Shown here: piece after piece, positions 1-6,883 of the stretch | How the letters are laid out: each line of letters begins with the position of its first letter | Numbering within the stretch: the first letter of the stretch is position 1 | Virus record (IMG/VR): IMGVR_UViG_3300032291_001746 | Coordinates: 1-31,415 of that record | DNA: 31,415 nucleotides | Source of the DNA: a virus | Reading direction: 5' to 3' (one strand) | Made by a program: the position numbers and the translations under genes | Notes under the pieces: model-generated | Databases searched by the model: none | Told to the model about the DNA's origin: nothing | The model's input: the letters and a program-made list of their open reading frames with translations, nothing else

Positions 1-61
1 CGCGAGCCCACAGCCGATGCAGTGTCACCGCACAGTATTCCACTTCGCGTCCGCTTGGCAT
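1..61 (-). CDS. Partial CDS, N-terminus of unknown protein running off the left edge
   Basis: An ATG at 61 opens a frame that stays open to the left edge (20 codons visible, starting MPSGREVEYC). It begins one base after the stop codon of the sliding clamp gene (TGA, C, ATG), and an AAGGA-type ribosome site lies about five bases upstream inside the clamp's last codons, so it looks like the next gene of the same operon. Too little is visible to name a function. Confidence 0.55.
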   Translation of the reverse strand, partial: MPSGREVEYCAVTLHRLWAR

Positions 62-62
62 G

Positions 63-1178
63 TCAGTCCTTCGCCAGCGGCATGATCACGCCCACGTTGT
101 CGCCGCAGCGCAGCACAACGGCAGACTCAGCGTCCACCACCTCGATGCTGACTGTCGGCTCCTCGTCGCCGTCGATGCCGCCGAGCCATTCGACGACGAA
201 CGCCGGGTCAAGTTTGACGCCAGCCTTGGCACCAGCCTTGACGATGTCACACGTCACGCTGGACTCGCCTTTCTCGGCGCTCTGACCATGCAGCCAGATG
301 CCGTCAGCAGAAAAGGCGTACTCGACGCCACGGGAGTCCTCTGACGAGCAGATAGCAGCCGCCCGAGTAGCGGCAAGCAGCGCCGATCGATCCACGGTGG
401 TAGACGCCACGTCACGGTCAGGAAGCACGTCACGCCAGCGAGGGAATCTGCCTTCCATGAGCAACGCCGTGACCGTCGCCGTGCCGACAGTGGCGACGAC
501 TTCCTTGCCGGTCGCTTCAAGCTGCACGCTGTCGTCACCCGCCTGGTCAGCGAGCCGGGCAATGATCTGCATCACCCGAGCCGGCACCAGCGTCGTGGAG
601 TTGTCCACGGCAAGGTCATGCTCGCACCGGACGCTCGACAGCCTTCTGCCGTCCGTAGCCACGAACGTGACGACTTCGGCTTCCACCTCGATGAGCACTG
701 CACCGAGAGCGTAGCGGCTGCTCTCAGAGTCTGCGGAGAAGACCACGCCTTTCACCGCACGGACGAATTGGTCAGCCGGTAGCCGTGTGATGGGCTTGGT
801 GCCCACAGGCTCCCACGACGGATACTCCGCTGCGTCCTCGGTCGGCAGCGTCCACTTGCCACGGTTAGCCTCGATGACGCAGCTGCTGCCGTCTGGCGTC
901 AGCGTGATCTCGTTCGCCGTGGTGCTTGACAGGATGGCGTGCAGCCGGTCCTTCGGCAAAAGAAACGTAACGCCGGGCGGGGCGTCAATTTCCACGTCAA
1001 TGCGAATCTCGCCGTCACTCCCAGAAAGCACCCCGTCCGACAGGAGCACGCTCTGGAGCACCTGCCGTACTGCCTTTCCCGGCACTGCTGCCGCCACGGC
1101 GTTCAGCGCCGCTTTTAGTGCTGGTGCCGACAGGGTCGTGCCAGCCTTTGTCTTTCGTCGTTCCTTCGTTGCTGTCAT
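63..1178 (-). CDS. dnaN-like: DNA polymerase III beta subunit-like sliding clamp
   Basis: This is a DnaN-type processivity clamp of about 371 residues, the usual length for the bacterial family. The N-terminal domain starts at the LSAPALKAALNAV stretch. The middle domain carries the hallmark RYALGAVLIEV...VATDGRRLS (compare the family's TDGHRLA), and the C-terminus VIMPLAKD matches the family's conserved VVMPMR-type tail. Clamps of this kind form a ring on DNA that tethers polymerase. An upstream ATG at 1187 is in frame, but a GAAAGG site is better spaced for the ATG at 1178. No polymerase gene is visible here, so the clamp may recruit the host polymerase or one encoded to the left. Its first ~160 bases overlap a small membrane-protein gene in another frame. 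Confidence 0.9.
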   Translation of the reverse strand: MTATKERRKTKAGTTLSAPALKAALNAVAAAVPGKAVRQVLQSVLLSDGVLSGSDGEIRIDVEIDAPPGVTFLLPKDRLHAILSSTTANEITLTPDGSSCVIEANRGKWTLPTEDAAEYPSWEPVGTKPITRLPADQFVRAVKGVVFSADSESSRYALGAVLIEVEAEVVTFVATDGRRLSSVRCEHDLAVDNSTTLVPARVMQIIARLADQAGDDSVQLEATGKEVVATVGTATVTALLMEGRFPRWRDVLPDRDVASTTVDRSALLAATRAAAICSSEDSRGVEYAFSADGIWLHGQSAEKGESSVTCDIVKAGAKAGVKLDPAFVVEWLGGIDGDEEPTVSIEVVDAESAVVLRCGDNVGVIMPLAKD

Positions 1179-1287
1179 CCTTCGCATCCTTTCGATGAAG
1201 AGAACATCCCACTAGCACGCCGAGGGCGAACATGCCCGCAGCGATGATTTGTCCAACAGCCAGCATGGCTAGGTTTTCGGTCGTCAT
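1015..1287 (-). CDS. Small membrane protein overlapping the clamp gene
   Basis: A 90-residue frame whose first 30 residues form one hydrophobic segment (about 6-28, with GVLVG at the end) followed by a positively charged, hydrophilic, probably disordered tail. Its ATG overlaps the stop of the preceding gene as ATGA, typical of coupled translation in this operon, so the start looks real. The tail is read through the first ~55 codons of the clamp gene in another frame, an unusually long same-strand overlap. Only the N-terminal membrane segment has features I would call functional. No family recognised. Confidence 0.5.
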   Translation of the reverse strand: MTTENLAMLAVGQIIAAGMFALGVLVGCSLHRKDAKDDSNEGTTKDKGWHDPVGTSTKSGAERRGGSSAGKGSTAGAPERAPVGRGAFWE

Positions 1288-1478
1288 AGCCCCACTCCAG
1301 ATCGCTCTATCACCTGTGCCAGCCTGACATTCCTGTCCAGCGAGTCAGCCAGCGTCTCCGCTGCCGTCTCAAGGAGAATCCGGTCGTCGTCGCTCACCTC
1401 GTCGTCCCACGCTCGCTGCATCAGCGCCGCCACGACGTCGCGGGGCGAACCACTGAAGACCCAGCCTTCGCCGCTCAT
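1284..1478 (-). CDS. Small acidic hypothetical protein (64 aa)
   Basis: A short acidic, helix-rich protein (for example RAWDDEVSDDDRILLETAAETL). It overlaps the upstream LexA-like gene by four bases (ATGA) and the downstream membrane protein by four bases. A GGTGAC purine-rich stretch immediately precedes the start. I do not recognise a family. The evidence for reality is the gapless coupling and the protein-like composition. Confidence 0.6.
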   Translation of the reverse strand: MSGEGWVFSGSPRDVVAALMQRAWDDEVSDDDRILLETAAETLADSLDRNVRLAQVIERSGVGL

Positions 1479-1738
1479 GCGTCACCGCCAATCATTGCCA
1501 TCCCAAGCGGCGTCAATTTCAAAGTGCGGGCCTGCCCAGGCTCACGTGTCACAACGCCTTTTCGTTCCAGCAACTTCAAGTGCGTCGCGACCGCTGCGCC
1601 GGGGCTTTTCCAGCCGTAGTGGTGCCCGATCTGACGGTAGGTGGGTGCGTAGCCATGCGCGTCCGCAAAGCCGCTGATCCACTGAAGGATGTCCAACTGG
1701 CGTGTCGTTAGTGGCTGGCGTTCTGTGGTTGTCGTCAT
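1475..1738 (-). CDS. LexA-like winged-helix DNA-binding protein lacking the peptidase domain
   Basis: The 87 residues match the N-terminal DNA-binding domain of LexA: LTTRQLDILQWI, then the APTYRQIGHHYGWKSPGAAVATHLKLLERKGVV helix-turn-helix and wing, aligning with LexA's LTARQ...PPTRAEIA...SPNAAEEHLKALARKGVI. There is no S24 peptidase domain: the protein ends soon after the wing, so it cannot self-cleave like LexA or CI. It likely regulates early phage genes or competes for host SOS sites. Its ATG overlaps the previous gene's stop (ATGA) and a perfect GGAGGTG site sits just upstream. Confidence 0.75.
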   Translation of the reverse strand: MTTTTERQPLTTRQLDILQWISGFADAHGYAPTYRQIGHHYGWKSPGAAVATHLKLLERKGVVTREPGQARTLKLTPLGMAMIGGDA

Positions 1739-2244
1739 GATGCACCTCCAAATCCGAATGGCGTGATGTCGCCGTTGTCGTCCACTCGTCCGAACTTCGG
1801 TCCTTCGCCGAGCAATCGCTTCTTTGCGTAAGCGATGACACGCAACGCTGTGCAGCTGTGCATCTTCAAAAGCTTGTCAAGAACACGGTCGTGGATGTCT
1901 TGGAAGTCAGCCGGTGCAGCCGAGTCGATGTATGCAATGAAGTCGTCAGCCAGGCGGCTGTTTTCGTCCTCGTTGACTTTGACTCCGACGCGAGGCTCTG
2001 GCGGCTTGGCGTGCGTCTTCGCCTGCCGCTTGGCGTGCGAAAGCTCACGGTAGGCATCGAGCATCCATTTCAGCTGCGGCCACTGCGTGTCGCGGCTTCG
2101 CTTCACGTTGCGGATCGCGTCGTAGAGCACGTCCTGGTCAAGCGAGCCAAGGTCGTCGCCCCACAGACGCTTCTCCTCCTCCGTGAACGAGCACGTCGGC
2201 CAGAGTTGGTTGATCGTCGTTTTGTTCTGCTCCCAAGTTCTCAC
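1735..2244 (-). CDS. Hypothetical protein; possible helicase-loader-type replication accessory
   Basis: A 169-residue soluble protein that starts at a GTG overlapping the stop of the DUF1376 gene (GTGA). The first ~70 residues (WPTCSFTEEEKRLWGDDL...VLYDAIRNVKRSRDTQWPQLKWMLDAYREL) have the layout of small phage helicase-loader/inhibitor proteins of the SPP1 G39P kind: an acidic start, a W-x-x-x-L, then a helix ending in a (W)P-x-(L/I)xx(I/L) turn. A linker rich in K, P and E follows, then a second helical part. The position next to a DUF1376 protein fits replication initiation. This is resemblance by eye only. Confidence 0.55.
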   Translation of the reverse strand: MRTWEQNKTTINQLWPTCSFTEEEKRLWGDDLGSLDQDVLYDAIRNVKRSRDTQWPQLKWMLDAYRELSHAKRQAKTHAKPPEPRVGVKVNEDENSRLADDFIAYIDSAAPADFQDIHDRVLDKLLKMHSCTALRVIAYAKKRLLGEGPKFGRVDDNGDITPFGFGGAS

Positions 2245-3068
2245 AGGTTCCCTCCCGTTGGTTGCCGTACCTTTCGCCTGACGTCCTGCTTGGCGTGGTC
2301 AAACTCGCCGGCCAAAATCCGGTCCACGTATTCAAAGAATCTGGTCACAGCGACAGGGTCGCCGAACCACTGGCAGCGAGGCAGACGGGCGAGCGCCTCA
2401 TGTGCCCTGTCGAGCCACCCTGGAGCCGCTGCGAGGTCTACCCACGACGAGGGTGCCATGAGGTGGGGCCACGGCGTCGCCCGTTCTGTGGCGTTCCAGA
2501 CGGCTGCAAAGCGGTCCCACTCGTCTGCCGCCCAGCCGGGTTTTGAGAAATCGGAAATCCCGCCCGCGCGTGTAGTGTGTGTATTTCTTTCTTCCCGTAG
2601 GGAAGAAGTTGGTGTTGACGTTGGTGTTGACGTTGACGTTGGATGGATAACGATTGCTTCACGATTGCTCTGCGACTGCTCTGCGTTTGGTGTGCGTCTG
2701 CTCTGCGTTTGCTCTGCGTTTGCTCTCGCCGCCATCGCCGCAGCCTTTGCCGAGGCTGCCCGCCTTGCCGCCTCAACCCGCTTTTCCTTGAGTTCCACGC
2801 ACCGCTCTCGGTGGTGCTCCAGCCGGGCGTTTCGCCGCTGGCCGTCCTCGCCGACCGGGAACTTGTCAGCCAGCATGGGCCAGACTGCCGTCACGCCTTG
2901 GGATAGCCGCTCCAAGCTGTCCAACTCCGCAGGCAGCGAGCCTCGATCCCACGCCACCATCAGCAGCGTGAGGTAGTGCCCTCGCTCCTCGGCAGACCAG
3001 CCAAGCGTGCTCGTCAGGAAGTCCCTGACGTAGAGCGGCATGTAGATGTCAACCTTGTGCTGTGCCAT
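2241..3068 (-). CDS. DUF1376 (YdaU-like) phage replication-associated protein
   Basis: The N-terminus matches DUF1376: VDIYMPLYVRDFLTSTLGWS...RGHYLTLLMVAWDRGSLPAE, compare the family's (Y)P-x-Y-x-x-D-(Y/F)-x-x-x-T...GAYLLLL...W. These proteins occur in phage replication modules beside helicase-loader-like genes, and their exact role is poorly known. A long alanine/arginine-rich helix and a low-complexity linker (NAEQTQS and TSTPTS repeats) join this to a C-terminal domain with tryptophans (WAADEWDRF, WPHLMAPSSW). I chose the ATG at 3068 because it leaves a 20-base overlap with the upstream gene and has an AGGGGG site. A longer frame to 3200 would overlap by 152 bases. Confidence 0.8.
   Translation of the reverse strand: MAQHKVDIYMPLYVRDFLTSTLGWSAEERGHYLTLLMVAWDRGSLPAELDSLERLSQGVTAVWPMLADKFPVGEDGQRRNARLEHHRERCVELKEKRVEAARRAASAKAAAMAARANAEQTQSRRTPNAEQSQSNREAIVIHPTSTSTPTSTPTSSLREERNTHTTRAGGISDFSKPGWAADEWDRFAAVWNATERATPWPHLMAPSSWVDLAAAPGWLDRAHEALARLPRCQWFGDPVAVTRFFEYVDRILAGEFDHAKQDVRRKVRQPTGGNL
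2589..2726 (-). repeat. Tandem short repeats and a hairpin in the DUF1376 linker
   Basis: At 2608-2643 a 12-base unit (GTTGGTGTTGAC on the plus strand) occurs twice in tandem, followed by shortened copies; it encodes the TSTSTPTSTPTSS linker. At about 2651-2726 copies of a CTGCGTTTGCT-like unit encode NAEQTQS...NAEQSQS. Directly beside them, 2589-2607 is a perfect inverted repeat (TTCTTCCC, three-base loop, GGGAAGAA). All lie inside the coding region. Confidence 0.7.
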
Positions 3069-4224
3069 CCGTGGCCCCCTTTTGCTTCCATCCCCTTGAT
3101 TCGCACCACTCCCTGTATGTCCGGTGGATTCTTGCCAACGAATCCTCACGTCCAACGTTGTGCCCGGCGCTCTGCTGAACCTCGCTGAATGAGGGAGCAA
3201 ATGAGATCAGCTTTTCCGTTAAGGCGGCTCTCTCTGCGAGAATCTCACAGACCGGCTTCGAGCGAGTCAGCAAATCATCTTGAGTGCTTGGTCTGTACTG
3301 CCTTGTCGCCTTACTGCGTCTACTGCGTTCGCGAATCTTCTTAATGCGCTTCCACTGCTCAAGCAGCTGATCAGCTTGCTCGTTGACAAGCGACAACAGC
3401 TTGGGAGGCGTAATTTCCTGCCAAGCGGTGCTGACAAGTTCGCCGTTGCGAAACGCCGTCTTGTCCTTTGGCATGTCACCTCTGGCGCGCAAGTCAATCA
3501 GCAAACGATTGATTCCTCGCTCGCCGATGCACAGCTTTTGTATTCCGCTTACAGGAGAACACGCCTGCCACCGATCAACACCAACCCATCTCCAAGCGAG
3601 CCCTAGGTAATGAAGAAAACAATGCTCAGGGCCGATTTCTTGGATAATCTCGATGGCCTTTTTCTTGAGCAAATCGTGGCACTCAAGCAGCCCTGTCGTT
3701 GCCTTGTCGATGTCTAGCGGTAATGGGTTGCGGTTTGCAAAGTCTCCGGCAGAGTCAAACAGCCATTGGCAAGAAATCCCAAGGCCAGCAAGCGACCTTT
3801 GCTTCTCAACGTATGTGTCACTTAGTGAGTGAACCGCTTCAAACGCCTGCTGAGTCCACTTGTTGTATGCGTCAAAACGACTATGCCTGTCCGTCTTGTC
3901 TGTGTACTCGTCAAGCCAGCCCTCACGCATGCCAGCGGCCAACTTCGCGCACTTGTGCCAAGGAGTCTCAAACCCGCCTTTGCATGACGTGTCAATCCTG
4001 CCTTTTGCGTGTGCGAAATGCGTTGCGATCTTCTCGCCAGCGCGAACTATCAGCCTGTGATCGCACACAGGGCACTTACAGTCGGACGTTTTGTCGCAGA
4101 GCGACTTGAAGTCTGTTGCCGTCCGCCCCATGTGATCTCTTGGGTTGGCATACTTTTCCTCTGGCGCGTACAGAACATCCTCTTCGTCGCAGGAGTCCAT
4201 ACCTTCAGATACTTCTTGAGCCAT
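3049..4224 (-). CDS. CoiA-like nuclease-family protein
   Basis: 391 residues. Near the N-terminus CPVC (Cys51, Cys54) is followed by HFAH (69-72), then ETPWH...K (Glu86, His90, Lys94), the zinc-finger-plus-helix signature of CoiA-family proteins. Next comes RFDAYNKWTQQAFEAVHSLS...VEKQRSLAGLGISCQWLFD, which aligns with the family's PD-(D/E)XK-like core (R-x-D ... E-x-Q-x-S ... R-x-x-x-Y ... W-x-x-D); here the Q position reads as V/H. CoiA acts in DNA uptake and recombination, and phage versions are thought to be recombination-related nucleases. The ATG at 4224 has a perfect GGAGGTG six bases away and overlaps the previous stop by one base. The gene is less GC-rich (about 50-53% on hand-counted lines) than its neighbours, which suggests separate acquisition. 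Confidence 0.7.
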   Translation of the reverse strand: MAQEVSEGMDSCDEEDVLYAPEEKYANPRDHMGRTATDFKSLCDKTSDCKCPVCDHRLIVRAGEKIATHFAHAKGRIDTSCKGGFETPWHKCAKLAAGMREGWLDEYTDKTDRHSRFDAYNKWTQQAFEAVHSLSDTYVEKQRSLAGLGISCQWLFDSAGDFANRNPLPLDIDKATTGLLECHDLLKKKAIEIIQEIGPEHCFLHYLGLAWRWVGVDRWQACSPVSGIQKLCIGERGINRLLIDLRARGDMPKDKTAFRNGELVSTAWQEITPPKLLSLVNEQADQLLEQWKRIKKIRERSRRSKATRQYRPSTQDDLLTRSKPVCEILAERAALTEKLISFAPSFSEVQQSAGHNVGREDSLARIHRTYREWCESRGWKQKGATDGTAQG

Positions 4225-4529
4225 TACGCACACCTCCACTCGCGCTCGCCCCGACCACTGCTACTCGTCACCACTCGTCCCGTCTCAACGATCCTGCTAG
4301 CCTTGGCAAGCTCCGCGAGTCGCTTGTTGACTTGATGCCCAAGCAGCCCACATCGAGCAGCAATGCCTGACGCCCCAGCCGGGCCGATGGCGAGTGCGTC
4401 CATGATGAGTCGCTGGTGCTCGCTGACCGGCGCTGTCTTTGCCGCAGCGTGGCTCGTCGCTGGATCGGTACGTCGGGCGGCTGCGAACAGCGGCAGATCG
4501 TTGACGGTGCTTGAGTAGTAGTCGCTCAC
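4224..4529 (-). CDS. Small winged-helix/HTH protein
   Basis: 101 residues starting at a GTG that overlaps the preceding stop (GTGA). The N-terminal part has the DPATSHAAAKTAPVSEHQ motif common in small phage DNA-binding proteins. It is followed by a winged-helix pattern: IMDALAIGPAGASGIAARCGLLGHQVNKRLAELAKASRIVETGR, that is, helix, turn, recognition helix, and wing ending in the GRV strand. A DNA-binding regulatory or replication role is likely. The target is unknown. Confidence 0.65.
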   Translation of the reverse strand: MSDYYSSTVNDLPLFAAARRTDPATSHAAAKTAPVSEHQRLIMDALAIGPAGASGIAARCGLLGHQVNKRLAELAKASRIVETGRVVTSSSGRGEREWRCA

Positions 4530-4792
4530 TGTGCAGTCTCCTTGCCTTTAGGCTTGCGCTGCATCTGCCGAATCTGCTTCTCTAGGTCAGCCGATTTCTC
4601 GCGCTCGTGCTTCAGCGCAATAACAAGCGCCCAAGCAGCCATCGGCCAACTGAGCGGATGCTTCAGCGTCTTCTCGCTGTCCTGCTCCATGTATTCGTTG
4701 ACCGCCAAGCGGACTTCGTTTTCAAGCAAGTCGCTCGGCGCGTTCGATCGAACAAGAAGGTCAATCCGTTGCGGCCTATTCATCTCGATCAT
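4526..4792 (-). CDS. Hypothetical protein (88 aa) with C-terminal coiled coil
   Basis: I place the start at the ATG at 4792 because a perfect GGAGGTG lies six bases upstream; an in-frame ATG at 4834 lacks such a site. The protein has a mixed helical N-terminus (RIDLLVRSNAPSDLLENEVRLAVNEYMEQ), a hydrophobic stretch (WPMAAWALVIAL) and a charged coiled-coil-like tail (KHEREKSADLEKQIRQM). No family recognised. It overlaps the winged-helix gene by four bases. Confidence 0.6.
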   Translation of the reverse strand: MIEMNRPQRIDLLVRSNAPSDLLENEVRLAVNEYMEQDSEKTLKHPLSWPMAAWALVIALKHEREKSADLEKQIRQMQRKPKGKETAQ

Positions 4793-4955
4793 CGTCGCCA
4801 CCTCCGTGTGTATTGGCCGCGTGTCGTGCGGCATCCGGCTGCGTTACTCAAGGAGATTTTTGAGCCGCAGCTGCGGCAGTTACTCGCCACCCATCCGCTT
4901 GGCGGCCAACGCTGCTCCGATGCAAGCAGCTACGGCAATGGCGTGCCGGTCTGTG
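4793..4955 (-). other. Gap holding an out-of-frame coding-like tail and palindromes
   Basis: Between two genes, the minus strand from 4955 to the TAA at 4880-4882 reads in one frame as DTDRHAIAVAACIGAALAAKRMGGE with no usable start codon; see the frameshift finding at 4956. A 14-base perfect palindrome (GCCGCAGCTGCGGC) lies at 4864-4877. Beyond it a weak inverted repeat, CTCAA/TTGAG, flanks AAATCTCC. No U-tract is present, so I do not call a terminator. Confidence 0.4.
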
Positions 4956-5183
4956 TCAGTCTCCGGTGTACCGAGTCAACGGCGGACGCCTCGCGAACTC
5001 TTGATCGCAGCATCTCTGGTGCTGGTCGATCAGATTGGTCAGCCACCGCACGAAGTCGTCGCCTGTGGATTGCTGGTCCACCTTGCCAGGCGGCTCGACA
5101 GCTGCGGCGATCCTTGTCGCGTTGTGCAACAACCATTTTTTGACGTACCAAACGTGACCTGGGTCAGCGAGTTGATTGCTCAT
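4956..5183 (-). CDS. Hypothetical protein (75 aa), possibly extended by +1 frameshift
   Basis: The ATG at 5183 has a GAGGTGATG site just upstream. An in-frame ATG at 5336 would overlap the preceding gene and gives a basic, unlikely leader. The protein includes WYVKKWLLHNATRIAAAVEP and DDFVRWLTNLIDQHQRCCDQEFARRPP. It ends GD-stop, where the stop is UGA followed by C. Reading +1 across this stop gives 25 more plausible residues with a hydrophobic segment, ending at 4880. No family recognised. Confidence 0.55.
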   Translation of the reverse strand: MSNQLADPGHVWYVKKWLLHNATRIAAAVEPPGKVDQQSTGDDFVRWLTNLIDQHQRCCDQEFARRPPLTRYTGD

Positions 5184-5218
5184 GTCATCACCTCTTTCGT
5201 GTTTGCGATCCCGCCCGA

Positions 5219-5494
5219 TCACCACTCGTCGCCGTAACGGCTTTTCATGCGATCGATGTACTCGTCTTCTCGTCCTGCCTTGTAAGCCGCTGCCGAGTGC
5301 TGCGAGCCCGGCTTGATGACTATTGGCGTCCTGCACTCAGGCGGCACTCGGCACGGCTCGACCGGCACCAGGCTGAGCCTGTCGGCCTCCTCCTGCTGCT
5401 CCGCGAGGATGTCGTTGGCCTCGCGGATGCGTCGCAGCCGCGCATGTTCAACCCAGTACGGGCTGGTCGTCGGTCGAATGGGTGGCTTGCTCAT
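5219..5494 (-). CDS. Hypothetical small charged protein (91 aa)
   Basis: Start chosen at the ATG at 5494 because GGGAGGTG precedes it by five bases and it overlaps the upstream stop as ATGA; a longer frame to 5509 lacks support. The protein has an arginine/glutamate-rich helix (LRRIREANDILAEQQEEADRL), a short cysteine-containing middle (EPCRVPPECRTPIVIK) and a charged C-terminus. No family recognised. Confidence 0.6.
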   Translation of the reverse strand: MSKPPIRPTTSPYWVEHARLRRIREANDILAEQQEEADRLSLVPVEPCRVPPECRTPIVIKPGSQHSAAAYKAGREDEYIDRMKSRYGDEW

Positions 5495-5772
5495 GCGGGC
5501 ACCTCCCACTTTGCGATCAGACTCCGCAGTGTGCGGACAAGGTCATCGAGGTCTGCGTTGGACGCTGGATCGGATCGCTCGCTGGCGTTGCTTTCCGCTT
5601 CTGCAAGCTGTTGACGAACAATGTCCAGCGTTTTCTCTGCCTGCAACTGACGCCGCAGGTACGGCAGCGATTGCTCTAGCAGTGCGTTCAAAACTCCTGC
5701 GCGATACTCGCCAGAGTTCATCTCACGCTCGGCAATCGTGAGGATGGCTTCAATGTGCTTGGTGTCGCTCAT
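5491..5772 (-). CDS. Hypothetical helical protein (93 aa)
   Basis: Nearly all predicted helix with coiled-coil character (LPYLRRQLQAEKTLDIVRQQLAEAES). The C-terminus EVPA-stop is encoded by the GAGGTGCCCGCATGA junction that also serves as ribosome site and start of the next gene. The start at 5772 likewise overlaps the upstream gene's stop with a GGAGGTG site. Function unknown. Confidence 0.6.
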   Translation of the reverse strand: MSDTKHIEAILTIAEREMNSGEYRAGVLNALLEQSLPYLRRQLQAEKTLDIVRQQLAEAESNASERSDPASNADLDDLVRTLRSLIAKWEVPA

Positions 5773-6050
5773 GCAGGCACCTCCGGCTTCGCTGATGCAG
5801 CAGCCTCAACTCGCAGCCTGTCCGCCTGGGCGAGCAGCCGGTGCCCGAGCGCCTCAATCCGCTGTGCCGCCTCAAGGACGGCGTCGCTGAACTCTGCGTG
5901 CCAACCCTTTGCCGGGACGAGCACGCCGCCGGTCAGTCGCACCATCGGATCGCCACCCACCGTATGGGGCTGCCCATGCTGGACGAAGTAGCTCAGACCT
6001 TCCTTCGTGAAGCCGTGATCGCTGACGCTGGACCTGTAGAGATTGGTCAT
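5769..6050 (-). CDS. Hypothetical protein (93 aa)
   Basis: A small protein with an N-terminal mixed part (DHGFTKEGLSYFVQHGQPHTVGGDPMVRLTGGVLVPAKGW) and a C-terminal helix (AVLEAAQRIEALGHRLLAQADRLRVEAAA). Its C-terminal EVPA is the same as in the next gene, because both junctions use the same GGAGGTGCC(T/C)GCATGA sequence. Start coupled to the RecT-like gene by ATGA overlap with GAGGTGACGGC upstream. No family recognised. Confidence 0.6.
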   Translation of the reverse strand: MTNLYRSSVSDHGFTKEGLSYFVQHGQPHTVGGDPMVRLTGGVLVPAKGWHAEFSDAVLEAAQRIEALGHRLLAQADRLRVEAAASAKPEVPA

Positions 6051-6883
6051 GCCGTCACCTCTTCTTGGCTCATGAGGATTTCAACCTTCGTCATCAGCAG
6101 CTTGGTGAGTTCCGAGAACTCAGCGTCCGTGATCTCGCTGGCGTCGTGGTACGTGTCCAGCTTGGAGCGAAGCGACTCGCAAGCGTCGATCGTCTTGGCG
6201 GCGCTGATCGCCAGGCGTCCAGCCTCGGCGCGAGTCCGCTGCGGCTCGACCTTGACTTTCGGCGAGAGGACGACCTTGGCCGGTCGCGGCTCGGCGTCAT
6301 CGAACTTCGGACGCACCACGATCGGCTCAGACGCGACGACCTGCTGCGGGTAGTCCTGCGCTTCCTCGGCGGTGATCAAGCCACGCAGAGCGTCAGCGAA
6401 GGCGTTACGCAGAGCAAAGCCACGAGCACGCAGTGCCAACATCCTTTCGGGATACTGGCTCCACGGCCCAGCCTTGCCAGCAAGCCCAGCACGCTTGGCG
6501 TCAGCCATCGAGAATCGGCTGACGGTCGGTGCTGGGTAGCCGCGACGCTTCGCCTCGCAGACAGCCGTCAGGTTGTCGCCTTGGCCCTCGACGTACTCCT
6601 TGACGTACTCGCAGACCGGCGAGGACTGCACCAAGGCAAGAGCGGCGTCGCCCCAAATCGTCGGCCTGCCGTTGATCACCGCAATGCTCTGGAGCGACTG
6701 CATCGGCGAGAGTCCGACTTCGCTGCCGTGCTGGATGGCCAGCATGCACGACTCGGGCTTTGACTTGAAATCCTTGGGGGCGAACTCCGAAGCCGCCACC
6801 ATCTTGGCGAAGCGGAAGGCGTCATCGAACGATTGAAGTGCCAGCCCTGTGCTAGCTCTGTGCGTGCTAATTTCCGTGCTCAT
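6047..6883 (-). CDS. RecT-like phage recombination/annealing protein (tentative)
   Basis: 278 residues. The core reads FRFAKMVAASEFAPKDFKSK..CMLAIQHGSEVGLSPMQSLQSIAVINGRPTIWGDAALALVQ, then KAGPWSQYPERMLALRARGFALRNAFADALRGLITAEEAQDYP. This pattern is common to a family of phage recombination-type proteins related in layout to RecT: early helix, AxxxGLxPxQxLxxIxVIxGRPxxxxxAxLAL, then RMLxxRAxxxALRxxFxDxLxGL. RecT-type proteins coat single-stranded DNA and promote annealing. An AAAGGA site lies eight bases before the ATG at 6883. The variable C-terminus (from ~180) contains KxKVEPQRTRAEA and helices. Family membership is from memory and needs a profile search. Confidence 0.6.
   Translation of the reverse strand: MSTEISTHRASTGLALQSFDDAFRFAKMVAASEFAPKDFKSKPESCMLAIQHGSEVGLSPMQSLQSIAVINGRPTIWGDAALALVQSSPVCEYVKEYVEGQGDNLTAVCEAKRRGYPAPTVSRFSMADAKRAGLAGKAGPWSQYPERMLALRARGFALRNAFADALRGLITAEEAQDYPQQVVASEPIVVRPKFDDAEPRPAKVVLSPKVKVEPQRTRAEAGRLAISAAKTIDACESLRSKLDTYHDASEITDAEFSELTKLLMTKVEILMSQEEVTA

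Noticed and set aside
1858-2976. Long plus-strand frame opposite the replication genes
   Set aside because: Antisense to the DUF1376 and adjacent genes, with arginine/serine-rich shadow composition and no ribosome site.
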